Source of the DNA: JAEUIX01 sp964611125 | GTDB taxonomy: Bacteria; Planctomycetota; Phycisphaerae; Phycisphaerales; UBA1924 | Length of the DNA: 64,000 nucleotides | Assembly: GCA_964611125.1 (NCBI GenBank) | Contig: CAZSZO010000017.1 | Span: 1 to 64,000 of the forward strand | Reading direction: 5' to 3' | Part shown: positions 47,008 through 55,812 of the stretch, one piece after another | How positions within the stretch are numbered: position 1 is the first letter of the stretch | Layout of the letters: every line of letters begins with the position of its first letter | Program-made: the position numbers and the translations under genes | The notes under the pieces: model-generated | Told to the model about the DNA's origin: nothing | What the model saw: the letters and a program-made list of their open reading frames with translations, nothing else | Database searches by the model: none

Positions 47008-48476
47008 GACTTGCGCTCCCCGTTGGTCATGGTCGTTGTTGCAACGACCTGGTTCACCCCGTTGCTCTGCTGGGCCGCTTCAGCGGCCGGGCCGGGCAGC
47101 GCCGTCTCGATGGGCTCATCGAGCGAGGCCCCGCCCGTCGCGATCACCCGCGCGTACCAGTAGGCCGAGTCCTTCAGCGTCCGCTGCTGCGTCGCGTAAT
47201 CGACATGCACGAGCCCGAAGCGGTGCCGGTAGCCCTCCGCCCACTCGAAGTTGTCCATGATCGACCAGTGGAAGTATCCGCGAATGTCAACCCCGTCGCG
47301 CACCGCCCGGCGCAGGGCCGTGAGGTACCGGCGGGTGAAATCGATCCGGGCCGTGTCGCGCACGCGCCCGTCGACGCCCACCCAGTCGAGCCCGGACATG
47401 CCGTTCTCCGTGATCACCACCGGCACGCCGAACCGCTCGTGAATCAGCCGCGGACCCCAGTACAGCGACTCGGGCGCCACCGGCCAGCGGAAGGCCGTCT
47501 CAGGCCACCCGGCCGGGAAGGGCACGACCTTGGGCTTGCCGTCGGGCCCGGCCCGGACGGGCGTGCCGCTGTAGATGTTGGCCCCGAAGAAGTCGAGCGG
47601 CTGGCTGATCGTCTCGAGATCGCCCTCCTGGATCTTCGGCATGTCGGCCCCGAACAGCTCCACGCCGTCGGCCGGGTAGCGCCCCAGGCAGACCGGATCG
47701 GCGAACCACGTGTTGTTCCACGAGTCCTTCTGCGTGATGGAGAACGTGCTCCGCCGCGCGGCGTCGATGTCCGACGGGCTCTCGGTCTCGGGATACTCAA
47801 CGCGCATCGCCGGCGCCCACCCCACCTGGCACCGCCGGCGGGTGTTCCCGCGGATCGCCTGCACGCCGCGCCCGTGGGCCAGCAAGGCGTGGTGCGTCAC
47901 CAGCAGGCGGTCGGCGAAGGAGAGCTTGATCCCCGGTGCGTGCGTGCCGTCGCCGTGACCCAGGCCGATGAAGATCTGCGGCTCGTTGAGCGTCATCCAC
48001 CGACCCACGCGGTCGCCCAGGCGCCGCACCACCACGGCGGCGTACTCAGCAAACCACTCCGCGCTGTCGCGGTTGAGCCACCCGCCCCGGTGGTACAGGG
48101 CCATCGGATAATCCCAGTGGAAGAGCGTCACCCACGGCTCGATCCCCGCGCTCAGCAGCGTGTCGATCAGCCGGTCGTAAAAATCGAGCCCCGCGCCATT
48201 CACCCGTCCCACCCCGTCGGGCATCACCCGCGGCCAGGAGATCGACAGGCGGTACGCCTGCAGGCCGATCCGCTCCATGAGCGCCACATCGCCCACGGCG
48301 CGGTGATAGTGGTCGCAGGCCTCCTCGCCATGGCGCCCGCCGTGGATGGCGCCGGGCCGCTTGCACATGTCATCCCACACCGAGGGCCCGCGCCCGTCGG
48401 CCGAAGCCGCGCCCTCGATCTGATACGCCGACGATGCGGCGCCCCAAACGAATTCTGGTCCGAATCCCGCGTCCAT
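47004..48476 (-). CDS. GH1 beta-glucosidase
   Basis: A 490-residue GH1 enzyme. The N-terminal 'FVWGAASSAYQIEGAASADG' and 'SVWDDM' are family marks; the acid/base is E165 in 'TLNEPQ', the nucleophile Glu ~355 in 'VVITENG', and the sugar site includes 'MDNFEWAEGYRHRFGLVHVD'. No signal peptide, so it is cytoplasmic and would cleave oligosaccharides imported by the adjacent ABC transporter. Its stop overlaps the GH16 start. Confidence 0.96.
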   Translation of the reverse strand: MDAGFGPEFVWGAASSAYQIEGAASADGRGPSVWDDMCKRPGAIHGGRHGEEACDHYHRAVGDVALMERIGLQAYRLSISWPRVMPDGVGRVNGAGLDFYDRLIDTLLSAGIEPWVTLFHWDYPMALYHRGGWLNRDSAEWFAEYAAVVVRRLGDRVGRWMTLNEPQIFIGLGHGDGTHAPGIKLSFADRLLVTHHALLAHGRGVQAIRGNTRRRCQVGWAPAMRVEYPETESPSDIDAARRSTFSITQKDSWNNTWFADPVCLGRYPADGVELFGADMPKIQEGDLETISQPLDFFGANIYSGTPVRAGPDGKPKVVPFPAGWPETAFRWPVAPESLYWGPRLIHERFGVPVVITENGMSGLDWVGVDGRVRDTARIDFTRRYLTALRRAVRDGVDIRGYFHWSIMDNFEWAEGYRHRFGLVHVDYATQQRTLKDSAYWYARVIATGGASLDEPIETALPGPAAEAAQQSNGVNQVVATTTMTNGERKS

Positions 48477-48516
48477 ACGAACCTTCCTCCGGCCGAATGC
48501 CGGTCTTGCTCAACCC

Positions 48517-49434
48517 TCAACCCTTCACGGCTCCGCTGGTGAGCCCCGAGATGAACTCCCGCTGCAGCAGCAGGAACAGCGCCATCAGCGGAACCACCGA
48601 CACCAGCGTGCCCGCCATCAGCAGGCCGTAGTCCTGGTAGTACGTGCTCTTGAGCTGCGCGATCGCCACCGCCAAAGGAAAGCGCCCCGGCGTCTGCATG
48701 ACCACCTGCGGCGTGATGAAGTTGTTCCAGGCTCCCAGGAACGTGATCAGCACAAAGGCCCCGATCATCGGGCGCAGCAGCGGCATCACCACGCTGAAGA
48801 AGATCCGCGTCTCGCTGCAGCCGTCGAGCCGGGCGGCCTCAACCAGCGCCGCCGGCACCGTCGTCAGCGACGCCTGCCGGAACAGGAACACCCCGAACGC
48901 CGGGGCGATCGCCGGCAGGATCAGCCCCGCGAATGAATCGAGCAGACCAAGCTGGAACAGCCACTGGAAGCCCGGGGCGATCAGCAGCGGCGGCGGGATG
49001 ACCAGCGCCGCCAGCACCAGCCACGTCGCCCAGCGCCGCCCGGGGAACTCGAACTTGGCCAGCGCATAGCCCGCCATCGCCGAGACCAGGGTCGCCAGCA
49101 CCGCCGTGGTCGACGCGAAGAAGATCGAGTTGACCAGCGCCCGCCCCAGGCCCAGCTCGCCCAGCAGCCGCCAGAAGTGCATCAGCGTCAGCCGCCCCCA
49201 GGCCACCCCCAGGATCCGCTCGTGCGGCTCGCCGATCGGCAGGAACGCCGACGTGAAGAAGTCCTCATTCCGCTTGCACGCGGCACAGACCAGCCACACG
49301 AACGGCACGCCGGTGATGACCGCCGCGGGGAGGAGCAGCGCGTGCGGGCCCAGCGCGCTCAGCGCCCGCTTCAGCCCGCCCCAGCCCGGGGCGGAGCCGG
49401 CGCCCGGCGTACCAGTCGAGGGGGCGCCGCTCAT
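48517..49434 (-). CDS. ABC sugar transporter permease (MalG type)
   Basis: A 305-residue inner-membrane permease with about six helices. The EAA loop that docks the ATPase is 'ALVEAARLDGCSETRIFFSVVMPLLRP'. The C-terminus 'LLLQREFISGLTSGAVKG' is typical of the MalG/LacG group. ATG 49434 overlaps the upstream permease stop (ATGA); a longer start is less likely for that reason. Confidence 0.93.
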   Translation of the reverse strand: MSGAPSTGTPGAGSAPGWGGLKRALSALGPHALLLPAAVITGVPFVWLVCAACKRNEDFFTSAFLPIGEPHERILGVAWGRLTLMHFWRLLGELGLGRALVNSIFFASTTAVLATLVSAMAGYALAKFEFPGRRWATWLVLAALVIPPPLLIAPGFQWLFQLGLLDSFAGLILPAIAPAFGVFLFRQASLTTVPAALVEAARLDGCSETRIFFSVVMPLLRPMIGAFVLITFLGAWNNFITPQVVMQTPGRFPLAVAIAQLKSTYYQDYGLLMAGTLVSVVPLMALFLLLQREFISGLTSGAVKG

Positions 49435-50318
49435 GCCGGCTCCTCCCCGCGGCTCAGCAGCCGCTGACCCGCCGCGCACAGCACCAGCACCACCGCCAGC
49501 ACCCAGCCGATGGCGCTGGCGTAGCCGAGATCCCCGGCCTCAAAGCCCCGCTGGAACAGGTACATCACCACCGTCAGCCCGCGGTTGTCGGGCCCGGCGC
49601 TGGCGTTGAGCAGCACGTACGGCAACTCGAAGAGCTGGAAGCTGCCGATCACCGACAGCAGCACCACGAACCCCGCCACGGGGCGGATGCTCGGCCACGT
49701 CACCGCGAGGAACCGCCGCCACGGCCCGGCGCCGTCGAGGGCCGACGCCTCGCTGAGCTCCTTGGGCACATTCTGCAGGGCCGCCAGGAAATAGATCATG
49801 TTGAAGCCCATGTACTGCCAGAGCGTCGCGATGACCAGCGAGGGCATCACATACGCCTGCAGCCAGGGGAAATCGAGATCCCACCCCACCGAAGCGTGCA
49901 GGGCCTGGTTCAGCAGCCCGGTCCGCTTCTCGAAGATCACGCTGAAGATCATCGCCACGAAGACCACGCCCACCAGGGCCGGGGCGAAGAAGATCAGCCG
50001 GTAGATCGCCCGCCCGCGCAGCCCCGGCCGGTTCAGCAGCAGCGCGCACGCCAGCGACAGCGGCAGCTGGATGAAGACCGACGTGAGCGCGTATACCGTC
50101 GTGTTCCAGAGCGCCTTCCAGAAGAGCGGGTCGCTCATCAGGGCCCGGAAGTTCCCCAGCCCCACGAAGCGGGTCGTCCCCGGGCCGTAGGTCTGCTCCA
50201 GCGCCAGCATCGCCGCCTTCCCCAGCGGGTAGATCGTAAACAGGGCGAACAGCAGCACGAACGGCGCAAGAAAGCCCCACGGCGCCAGTCGCGTTGTCCG
50301 CAGCGCGGCGCCGCTCAT
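49431..50318 (-). CDS. ABC sugar transporter permease (MalF/UgpA type)
   Basis: A 295-residue permease with six helices: 'GFLAPFVLLFALFTIYPLG', 'NTTVYALTSVFIQLPLSLACALLLN', and the EAA loop 'ELSEASALDGAGPWRRFLAVTWPSIRP'. It pairs with the downstream MalG-type subunit. The start overlaps the binding-protein stop (ATGA). No ABC ATPase gene accompanies the two permeases. Confidence 0.93.
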   Translation of the reverse strand: MSGAALRTTRLAPWGFLAPFVLLFALFTIYPLGKAAMLALEQTYGPGTTRFVGLGNFRALMSDPLFWKALWNTTVYALTSVFIQLPLSLACALLLNRPGLRGRAIYRLIFFAPALVGVVFVAMIFSVIFEKRTGLLNQALHASVGWDLDFPWLQAYVMPSLVIATLWQYMGFNMIYFLAALQNVPKELSEASALDGAGPWRRFLAVTWPSIRPVAGFVVLLSVIGSFQLFELPYVLLNASAGPDNRGLTVVMYLFQRGFEAGDLGYASAIGWVLAVVLVLCAAGQRLLSRGEEPA

Positions 50319-51742
50319 CGGCCCGCCCCCTGCGGGCCGGTCCCGGCGGCCTGCTCGCGCAGGAATTCGTTGCGGTCCAGCAGCACCTGCATCTGCCGCT
50401 GGGCTTCCTTCAACTGACGCATCGCCTCGTCGCGCAGCGCCTCAGGGGTGAACCGCCGGTTCTCGCGGGCATACACGCCCAGCGCCACCACCGCGTCCTT
50501 CACCGCCATCATCGCCAGCCAGTTGTACGGCGAACTCGCCCGCAGCGGCACGCCCTCGGCCAGGTTGATGTACATCCGACCCTTGGCCTGCCCGCAGAAG
50601 TACGGATCGGGCTCGTCAAAGACCGGGTCGCCCCACAGGCTCTTCACGGGGGTCACGATGTCCCCCTCGCGGTACAGGGAACGGGCCATCTCGGGCGAGA
50701 GGTACAGCGCCTTGGCGAACGACCACAGCTCCTCGAAGTTCGGCGCGGCCTTCGAGATCCCCAGCATGGTCCCGCCCCACACGCTCGTCCGCCGCCCGCC
50801 CTTCTCCCACGCCGGCAGCGGCATCAGCTTCACCTTGCCCGCAAGCTGCGGGATCTCGTTCTTCCAGATGTTGCACATCCAGTCGGGCATCACCGAGGCG
50901 ATGACATACCCCTCAAATTTCAGCTGGTTGCCCGAAGCCGAGAAGTCCGGCGCCTCCGCCGCGATCCGGTCGGGCCCGTTCATCCACGCGACGATCTGCG
51001 CGATGGTCCGGGCGTTCACCTCCGACGCGACCGTCGGGCGGCCTCGCTCGTCGAAGAAGCCCCCGCCCGCCTGCAGGATCAGCGCTTCGATCGTCTCCGC
51101 CTGCGTCTCCCACAAGTTGAGGATGTACCGCTTCGGCTGGCCGTTCTCGTCGCGCTCCCGCATGATCGGCGCCATCGCCCGCACGAAGTCGTCCCACGTC
51201 TCGACGGCGCTCAGATCGATCCCCGCCGCCTCCACCAGGTCGGCCCGGTACCCCAGCATCACCGGGTGCACGTCGTGCGGCAGGCCGAAGATCCGGCCCC
51301 GCGACGTCCACGGGCTGAACGACGCCTGATTGATCTGCTCGTACAGCCCTTCCTGCTTCAGCCGATCGGTCAGGTCCACGAAACCAACGCTCTCGATCGG
51401 CCCCGTGAAGGCCCGCGCCGCCACCCGCCGCTCCACCTCCAGCAGGTCGGCGCACGCCGTGCCCGAAAGGAAGCCCGAGAGCAGCCGTCGCTCCAGCGCC
51501 GGCAGACCGATCAGCGTCATGTTGACTTTGGGCGTCCGTTCCCGGTTCCAGCGTTCGATGATCGGCTCGTAAAGCTGGTGGTGCAGTCGGGCCGAGGTCC
51601 ACATCGTCCGTCCCTGGCGCGTTTCAACCGGCCAGGCCGCCACCGCCACCGTTGAGAGCAGCGCCAGCAACGCCACCACGAGCACGCCTATGGGCATGCC
51701 CGGCTCAAACCCGGTCAATCTTGGCTGCGATGCGCGCTCCAT
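50315..51742 (-). CDS. ABC sugar-binding protein (extracellular solute-binding family 1)
   Basis: A ~475-residue binding protein with an N-terminal hydrophobic segment ('PIGVLVVALLALLSTVAVAAW'), probably uncleaved or a signal anchor. Family features are 'LHHQLYEPIIERWNRE', 'FGLPHDVHPVMLGYRADLVEAAGI', 'TWDDFVRAM' and 'GGTMLGISKAAPNFEELWSFAKAL'. It should deliver beta-gluco-oligosaccharides to the two permeases. The ATG at 51742 is chosen because upstream frame is Arg-rich and not protein-like. Confidence 0.9.
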   Translation of the reverse strand: MERASQPRLTGFEPGMPIGVLVVALLALLSTVAVAAWPVETRQGRTMWTSARLHHQLYEPIIERWNRERTPKVNMTLIGLPALERRLLSGFLSGTACADLLEVERRVAARAFTGPIESVGFVDLTDRLKQEGLYEQINQASFSPWTSRGRIFGLPHDVHPVMLGYRADLVEAAGIDLSAVETWDDFVRAMAPIMRERDENGQPKRYILNLWETQAETIEALILQAGGGFFDERGRPTVASEVNARTIAQIVAWMNGPDRIAAEAPDFSASGNQLKFEGYVIASVMPDWMCNIWKNEIPQLAGKVKLMPLPAWEKGGRRTSVWGGTMLGISKAAPNFEELWSFAKALYLSPEMARSLYREGDIVTPVKSLWGDPVFDEPDPYFCGQAKGRMYINLAEGVPLRASSPYNWLAMMAVKDAVVALGVYARENRRFTPEALRDEAMRQLKEAQRQMQVLLDRNEFLREQAAGTGPQGAGR

Positions 51743-51913
51743 GCTTTCCGTGGGGCCGCTCCGCCCCTGTCGCCTCCGCCGCCCTGCGGCAGCGCCCGCC
51801 CCGCTCCTCTTCCCCATCCGCCTCGATCCGCGAAAAGCCGCACAGGATCCCGCCGCGGCAGCCCGCGGCGGGACCCTGGTGGCGCAGGAGGTTCTCAATC
51901 CACCGGCCGATGC

Positions 51914-51957
51914 TCAAAAAACACTTGAGAAACGGGGCGCCGCCCTCGGCGCCCCGT
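51914..51957 (-). terminator. Intrinsic terminator after the carbohydrate-binding protein gene
   Basis: Perfect ten-base arms ACGGGGCGCC (51932-51941) and GGCGCCCCGT (51948-51957) with a six-base loop. On the minus strand it is followed by TTTCTCAAGTGTTTTTTG. It ends transcription of the gene at 51998-53329 and separates it from the transporter genes. Confidence 0.85.
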
Positions 51958-51997
51958 GATCGCATCAGCCCGCTGCAAACGCGTCAATCACACCGGC

Positions 51998-53329
51998 TCA
52001 GCAGCCAGCGAAGAACTCCGAGATGTAGTCCGACAGGTCATCGGGGTCGACGTTGCCGTCGCCGTTGTAGTCGGTGCCCGCGCCCGGGGGAGTGCTGAAG
52101 TACGCGGCGATGAAGTCCGACAGATCGTCGGGATCGAGGTTGCCGTCGCCGTTGATGTCGGCCCGGCAGCCGCCGATCTGCACCAGGCTCATGTCATCCC
52201 ACCACGTCGCGCCGCCGGCGAAGTTACTCTGGATCTGCAGGATCAGAAGGCGGACCGACGCCGTGCCGGGCGGGGCCTCGACGACCTGGGTCGTGAACTC
52301 CTGGTACGAGAGGTTGCCCGGGCTGTTGACGCCGCCGGTGGGGAAGTCCACCGTGCCGACGCTGCCCAGCAGGTTGGCGCCGAACTCGTCGAAGAACTCA
52401 ATACCCAGGAAAACGCGGTTGTCAGCGCTGATCAGATCGGTCACCTGAGTCCGGGCCCAGCCCTTGCCCTGCCAGCGCGAGCCCTCAAGCGCCGGGTTGT
52501 TCTGGAACCAGCCGCTGAACGCGGGGTTGCCGTTGAACCCGCCGAAGAGCTTCGCGGCATAGTTGCCGTTGCGGGGGATCTCGCCGAAGTTCGCCTGGCC
52601 GTTGCCGAAGTTCGTCCAGCCCTGGAACGCGCTGTTGTCGCAGCGGGGGAACCGCTGCTCAAAGCTCGGGTTGGCCAGCACATTGGTGCTGGGATCCGAC
52701 TCCAGCACGAGCTCTGCATCGTCGTACCAGCCCGCGCCGCCCACGAAGTCGAGCTGCTCGACCAGCAGCGAGATGCGAGCCGTCACCGTGCCCGCCGGGG
52801 CCTCGGCGAAGGCGGTCTCGAGGCGGACCAGCTGAGGATCGGGCTGCCCACCAGGACACTCGGTGCCGTTGTCCAGATCCAGACAGCCCGGGCTGCACGA
52901 GCTGGCGCCGCCCGGGGGCGTCGGATTCTCCTGCTTCAGCGAGATGTTCGCCTGGGCGGGATTCAGCAGGTTGCCCTGCGCGTCATAGAAGTCCACCGAG
53001 ACAAAGCCCTTGGTGCCGTTGGGACGGAACGCGTCCCAGCAGGGGTTGAACACGTTCGCCGCGGCCCGCCACCGCTGGCCGGCCTGGGCGGGAACATCCT
53101 GGAAGATCCCGCTGTATCCGACCGGGCCGTTGAAGGGGCCGAACATCTTGATCGAACGGTTCCCGCTCGACACGAAGAAGTTGATGTTCTCAACGTTCCC
53201 GAAGGTCGTCCAGCCAACCGCCGGGCCGCAGATCTCCTCGAAGCCGGGGTTAAAGATGATATTGGGCTGCGCGGCCGCGATAGTCGCGCCCGCCAGCACC
53301 GCCGCCGCCGCCGTCATCAACGATCTCAT
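51998..53329 (-). CDS. Secreted carbohydrate-binding-like protein with dockerin-like tail
   Basis: A 443-residue secreted protein with signal peptide ending 'ATIAAAQ'. Two similar beta-sandwich modules, about 23-195 and 200-375, each begin 'NPGFEE/NPSFEQ...GWT.FGN' and carry '.KMFGPFNG/.KLFGGFNG' and 'GGAGWYDDAELV/GGATWWDDMSLV', as in CBM4/9-like jelly rolls. The tail has two calcium-loop repeats 'ADINGDGNLDPDDLSDFIAA' and 'DYNGDGNVDPDDLSDYI'. There is no catalytic domain. The same modules follow the GH16 catalytic domain upstream of its tail. Likely role: polysaccharide binding at the cell surface. Confidence 0.85.
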   Translation of the reverse strand: MRSLMTAAAAVLAGATIAAAQPNIIFNPGFEEICGPAVGWTTFGNVENINFFVSSGNRSIKMFGPFNGPVGYSGIFQDVPAQAGQRWRAAANVFNPCWDAFRPNGTKGFVSVDFYDAQGNLLNPAQANISLKQENPTPPGGASSCSPGCLDLDNGTECPGGQPDPQLVRLETAFAEAPAGTVTARISLLVEQLDFVGGAGWYDDAELVLESDPSTNVLANPSFEQRFPRCDNSAFQGWTNFGNGQANFGEIPRNGNYAAKLFGGFNGNPAFSGWFQNNPALEGSRWQGKGWARTQVTDLISADNRVFLGIEFFDEFGANLLGSVGTVDFPTGGVNSPGNLSYQEFTTQVVEAPPGTASVRLLILQIQSNFAGGATWWDDMSLVQIGGCRADINGDGNLDPDDLSDFIAAYFSTPPGAGTDYNGDGNVDPDDLSDYISEFFAGC

Positions 53330-53518
53330 GGTTCAGCTCCTCAAAATCTCGACCACTGTTGAGGCGGCCAGCCCCGCTTCCGACGCCGGGAGCGAGGCAC
53401 GGTCCGCACGGTTTCACGAGCCCACAGCCTGCCAGCGCCGTTCACGGCGCAGGGAACGCATTCGTCGATCTCGTCCCCCCCAGCACCCCAAAGCCCCCAG
53501 AGGACCCGTCACCGCCGC

Positions 53519-54406
53519 TCACGGACGGGGGGCGTTGATCCAACCGAACTTCCGGGACGGGTCGCCCTGACCGGGCGTCCCGGGCTCCATCCGCACCCAG
53601 CCGCGGGCGATGCCGTAGACAAACAGATCGTTGGCGTCCATGTCGCCAGCCCCGGGGGCGTCCTCTTCACGCCCGTCATGCGGCGACTTGAACGTTTCAA
53701 CGTGCCCCTCCAGGAACGACACGGTCCCGGCGCCGCCGTGCCGCTCGGTGATCTGGTCCGTGTTGGACCACAGACCGTCGCGGACCGACCCGTTGTACCA
53801 ATAGGTCGACTCCTCGATGAAGATCGGCATGCCCGTGAACCGCTGTGTCTGCGTCGTCGGCTGCAGCAGCGTCGCAGGCGTCCCCACCGCAGGGCGCGTG
53901 ACATACGCCACCGGCGTCCCCACCCCCAGCGTCGCCCCCTGCATGCGGGCGACAAATGTGTAATCGAAGTCGAGCGTCGTGAAGCTGCCGAACGAATTCT
54001 GCGCGTTCTGGTTGCCCGTCGGCGAAGACCGCTTGTTCGACGGACACTCACCCGCCTGGTCCACGTTGCTCATGTACTGATAGACCACCCCCGGGCCGAA
54101 CCCCGTCGAGCTGGTCGTATCCGGCAGGCGGGCCCACATCGGCACCACCCCGCCGAAGCTGTCGCGCACCACCTGCCCCTGCCGGTTGGTCAGGATCTCG
54201 GGCCACAATTGCGACTTGTAGTCCCCCGCATACGCACTCGCGGCCAGCGTGAACTGCTTGCCGTTGGCCAGGCACTTGCTGTTCCGGGCCATGTCCCGCG
54301 CCTGCTTCAGGCTTGGCAGCAGGATCCCGATCAGCAGCGCGATGATGGCGACCACAACGAGCAACTCGATGAGCGTGAAGGCGGCCGCATTTGAACGCTT
54401 GGTCAT
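53519..54406 (-). CDS. Type II secretion/pilin-like protein (prepilin N-terminus)
   Basis: A 295-residue protein starting with a class III signal: 'AAAFTLIELLVVVAIIALLIGILLPSL', cut and methylated before Phe by prepilin peptidase in the family. The body resembles the large planctomycete pseudopilins, with 'SFLEGHVETFKSPHDG' near the end, the usual 'H.G..N..F.DGHV' region. The many such paralogues in this phylum have no settled role; possibly part of a secretion pseudopilus serving the neighbouring glycanases. The start at ATG 54406 fits the signal. Confidence 0.88.
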   Translation of the reverse strand: MTKRSNAAAFTLIELLVVVAIIALLIGILLPSLKQARDMARNSKCLANGKQFTLAASAYAGDYKSQLWPEILTNRQGQVVRDSFGGVVPMWARLPDTTSSTGFGPGVVYQYMSNVDQAGECPSNKRSSPTGNQNAQNSFGSFTTLDFDYTFVARMQGATLGVGTPVAYVTRPAVGTPATLLQPTTQTQRFTGMPIFIEESTYWYNGSVRDGLWSNTDQITERHGGAGTVSFLEGHVETFKSPHDGREEDAPGAGDMDANDLFVYGIARGWVRMEPGTPGQGDPSRKFGWINAPRP

Positions 54407-54488
54407 ACGTGTCCCCTGTCCATCATCGCCGCGAAGCGGAACCGCTTGCGCCCCGGCCCGAGCGGGCCTTTCCGGGCGCCGCGACAAT

Positions 54489-55538
54489 TCACTCAACCGG
54501 AAACCGCCCTCCGTCGGGCAGCACGCGAACCGGCACGGCGGGCGGAGCGCCCGTCGTGCGGTTGATTTCAAGCATCGTCTGGCGAATCAATCGAATCGGT
54601 CCGGTCGCCTTCCCCGCCAGCCGGCGGGTCAGCCCGAGCGACGCTTCGTACCCCAGCATGCCCGCGTCCTGGCAGACCGCCGTCACCGGCGGCCACACAT
54701 GGTGGCGAACATCGCTGTCATCAAAGCCCACGAGCGACAAGTCGCCCGGCAGCTGCACCGACAGCTCCTGGCAGCGACGCAGCGCGCCCAGCGTGGCCAG
54801 CGGGTCGGTCAGGTACACCGCCGTGGGCGGCCGGCGCAGGCCCAGGAGCCGTGTGATCGACGCCGCGCCTCCCTCCATGCTCGCCACCGCCTCCACCTGC
54901 AGCTCCGCATCCGCCTCCAGCCCCTGCTCCTCCAGGGCCTGCAGATACCCCTCGCGCCGGTCGCGGTGATCGGTGTCGGGCACATTGTGCACCACCAGGG
55001 CGATGCGCCGATGCCCCAGGTGAATCAGGTGCTCGATGGCCCGCCGGCTATCCCCCCGCGACTCACAGCACACGAAGTCGACCCCCGGCTCCTCGAAGCG
55101 ATCCGCCACCACCACCGCCGGGAAACCCTCCGCGGCGATGTCGACGCACACGCCCCGGCTCCGCTCGAAAGTTCGCAGGATCACGCCGCGCAGACCCTTG
55201 CGCGTGAAAAACTGGGTGTACGACTCACCCGGGTCCTTGTCACGCTGGATGCTCACCATCTTGAGGTCGAACTTCTGCTCGTTGATCCCACGCAGAATGC
55301 CCGCCAGCAACGCCGACTCGAACGCGCCGTAATCGGCCCGCACCGGTTCGTCGGGGTACACCAGGCCGATCACCGTCGTCGATCGCTTGCCCACCAGCGG
55401 CACGTAGCCCATCTTCGCCGCGGCGTCCAGCACCCGCCGCTTGGTCGCCTCGCTCACCTCAGCATGGTTATTGAGCGCCCGCGACACGGTCGCAACGGAC
55501 GTCCCCAAATGCTTGGCAAGCTCGCGAACTGAAGCCAT
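54489..55538 (-). CDS. LacI-family transcriptional regulator
   Basis: A 349-residue repressor. The helix-turn-helix and hinge are 'ASVRELAKHLGTSVATVSRALNNHAEVSEATKRRVLDAAAKMGY', followed by a periplasmic-binding-like sensor ('LSLVGFDDSDVRHHVWPPVTAV'). It probably controls the glycan-utilisation genes downstream on the same strand. A palindrome at 55684-55699, 145 bases upstream of its start, is a good candidate operator. Confidence 0.94.
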   Translation of the reverse strand: MASVRELAKHLGTSVATVSRALNNHAEVSEATKRRVLDAAAKMGYVPLVGKRSTTVIGLVYPDEPVRADYGAFESALLAGILRGINEQKFDLKMVSIQRDKDPGESYTQFFTRKGLRGVILRTFERSRGVCVDIAAEGFPAVVVADRFEEPGVDFVCCESRGDSRRAIEHLIHLGHRRIALVVHNVPDTDHRDRREGYLQALEEQGLEADAELQVEAVASMEGGAASITRLLGLRRPPTAVYLTDPLATLGALRRCQELSVQLPGDLSLVGFDDSDVRHHVWPPVTAVCQDAGMLGYEASLGLTRRLAGKATGPIRLIRQTMLEINRTTGAPPAVPVRVLPDGGRFPVE

Positions 55539-55683
55539 GCGCGCCTCCGACCGACCCGTAACAGTTGCGGATCAGTTATCGCAGTTTAATCTATTCTGCG
55601 TGCGTGTCAAGGCTTTCGGAGGGGAATTTGACATCTGTTTCACCCGGTAAAAATGGACTTTTGTCAACGCTGAGGTCTCACCG

Positions 55684-55699
55684 ATGTAATCGATTACAT
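55684..55699. promoter_or_regulatory. Candidate LacI-family operator
   Basis: ATGTAATCGATTACAT, a perfect 16-base palindrome with central CG, in an AT-richer patch upstream of the LacI-family gene. This is the classical operator form for the family, and position fits autoregulation. Confidence 0.6.
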
Positions 55700-55812
55700 G
55701 CAAAGGCTTACACCGTCCTCGGCTCTCCGGTCCCGAATGGGCCAACCCGGCCTCCGAGGCTTGATTGACCGGAGATTTGGCTGGCCTCCCGGCTTCACCG
55801 CCGCGCGGCGAA

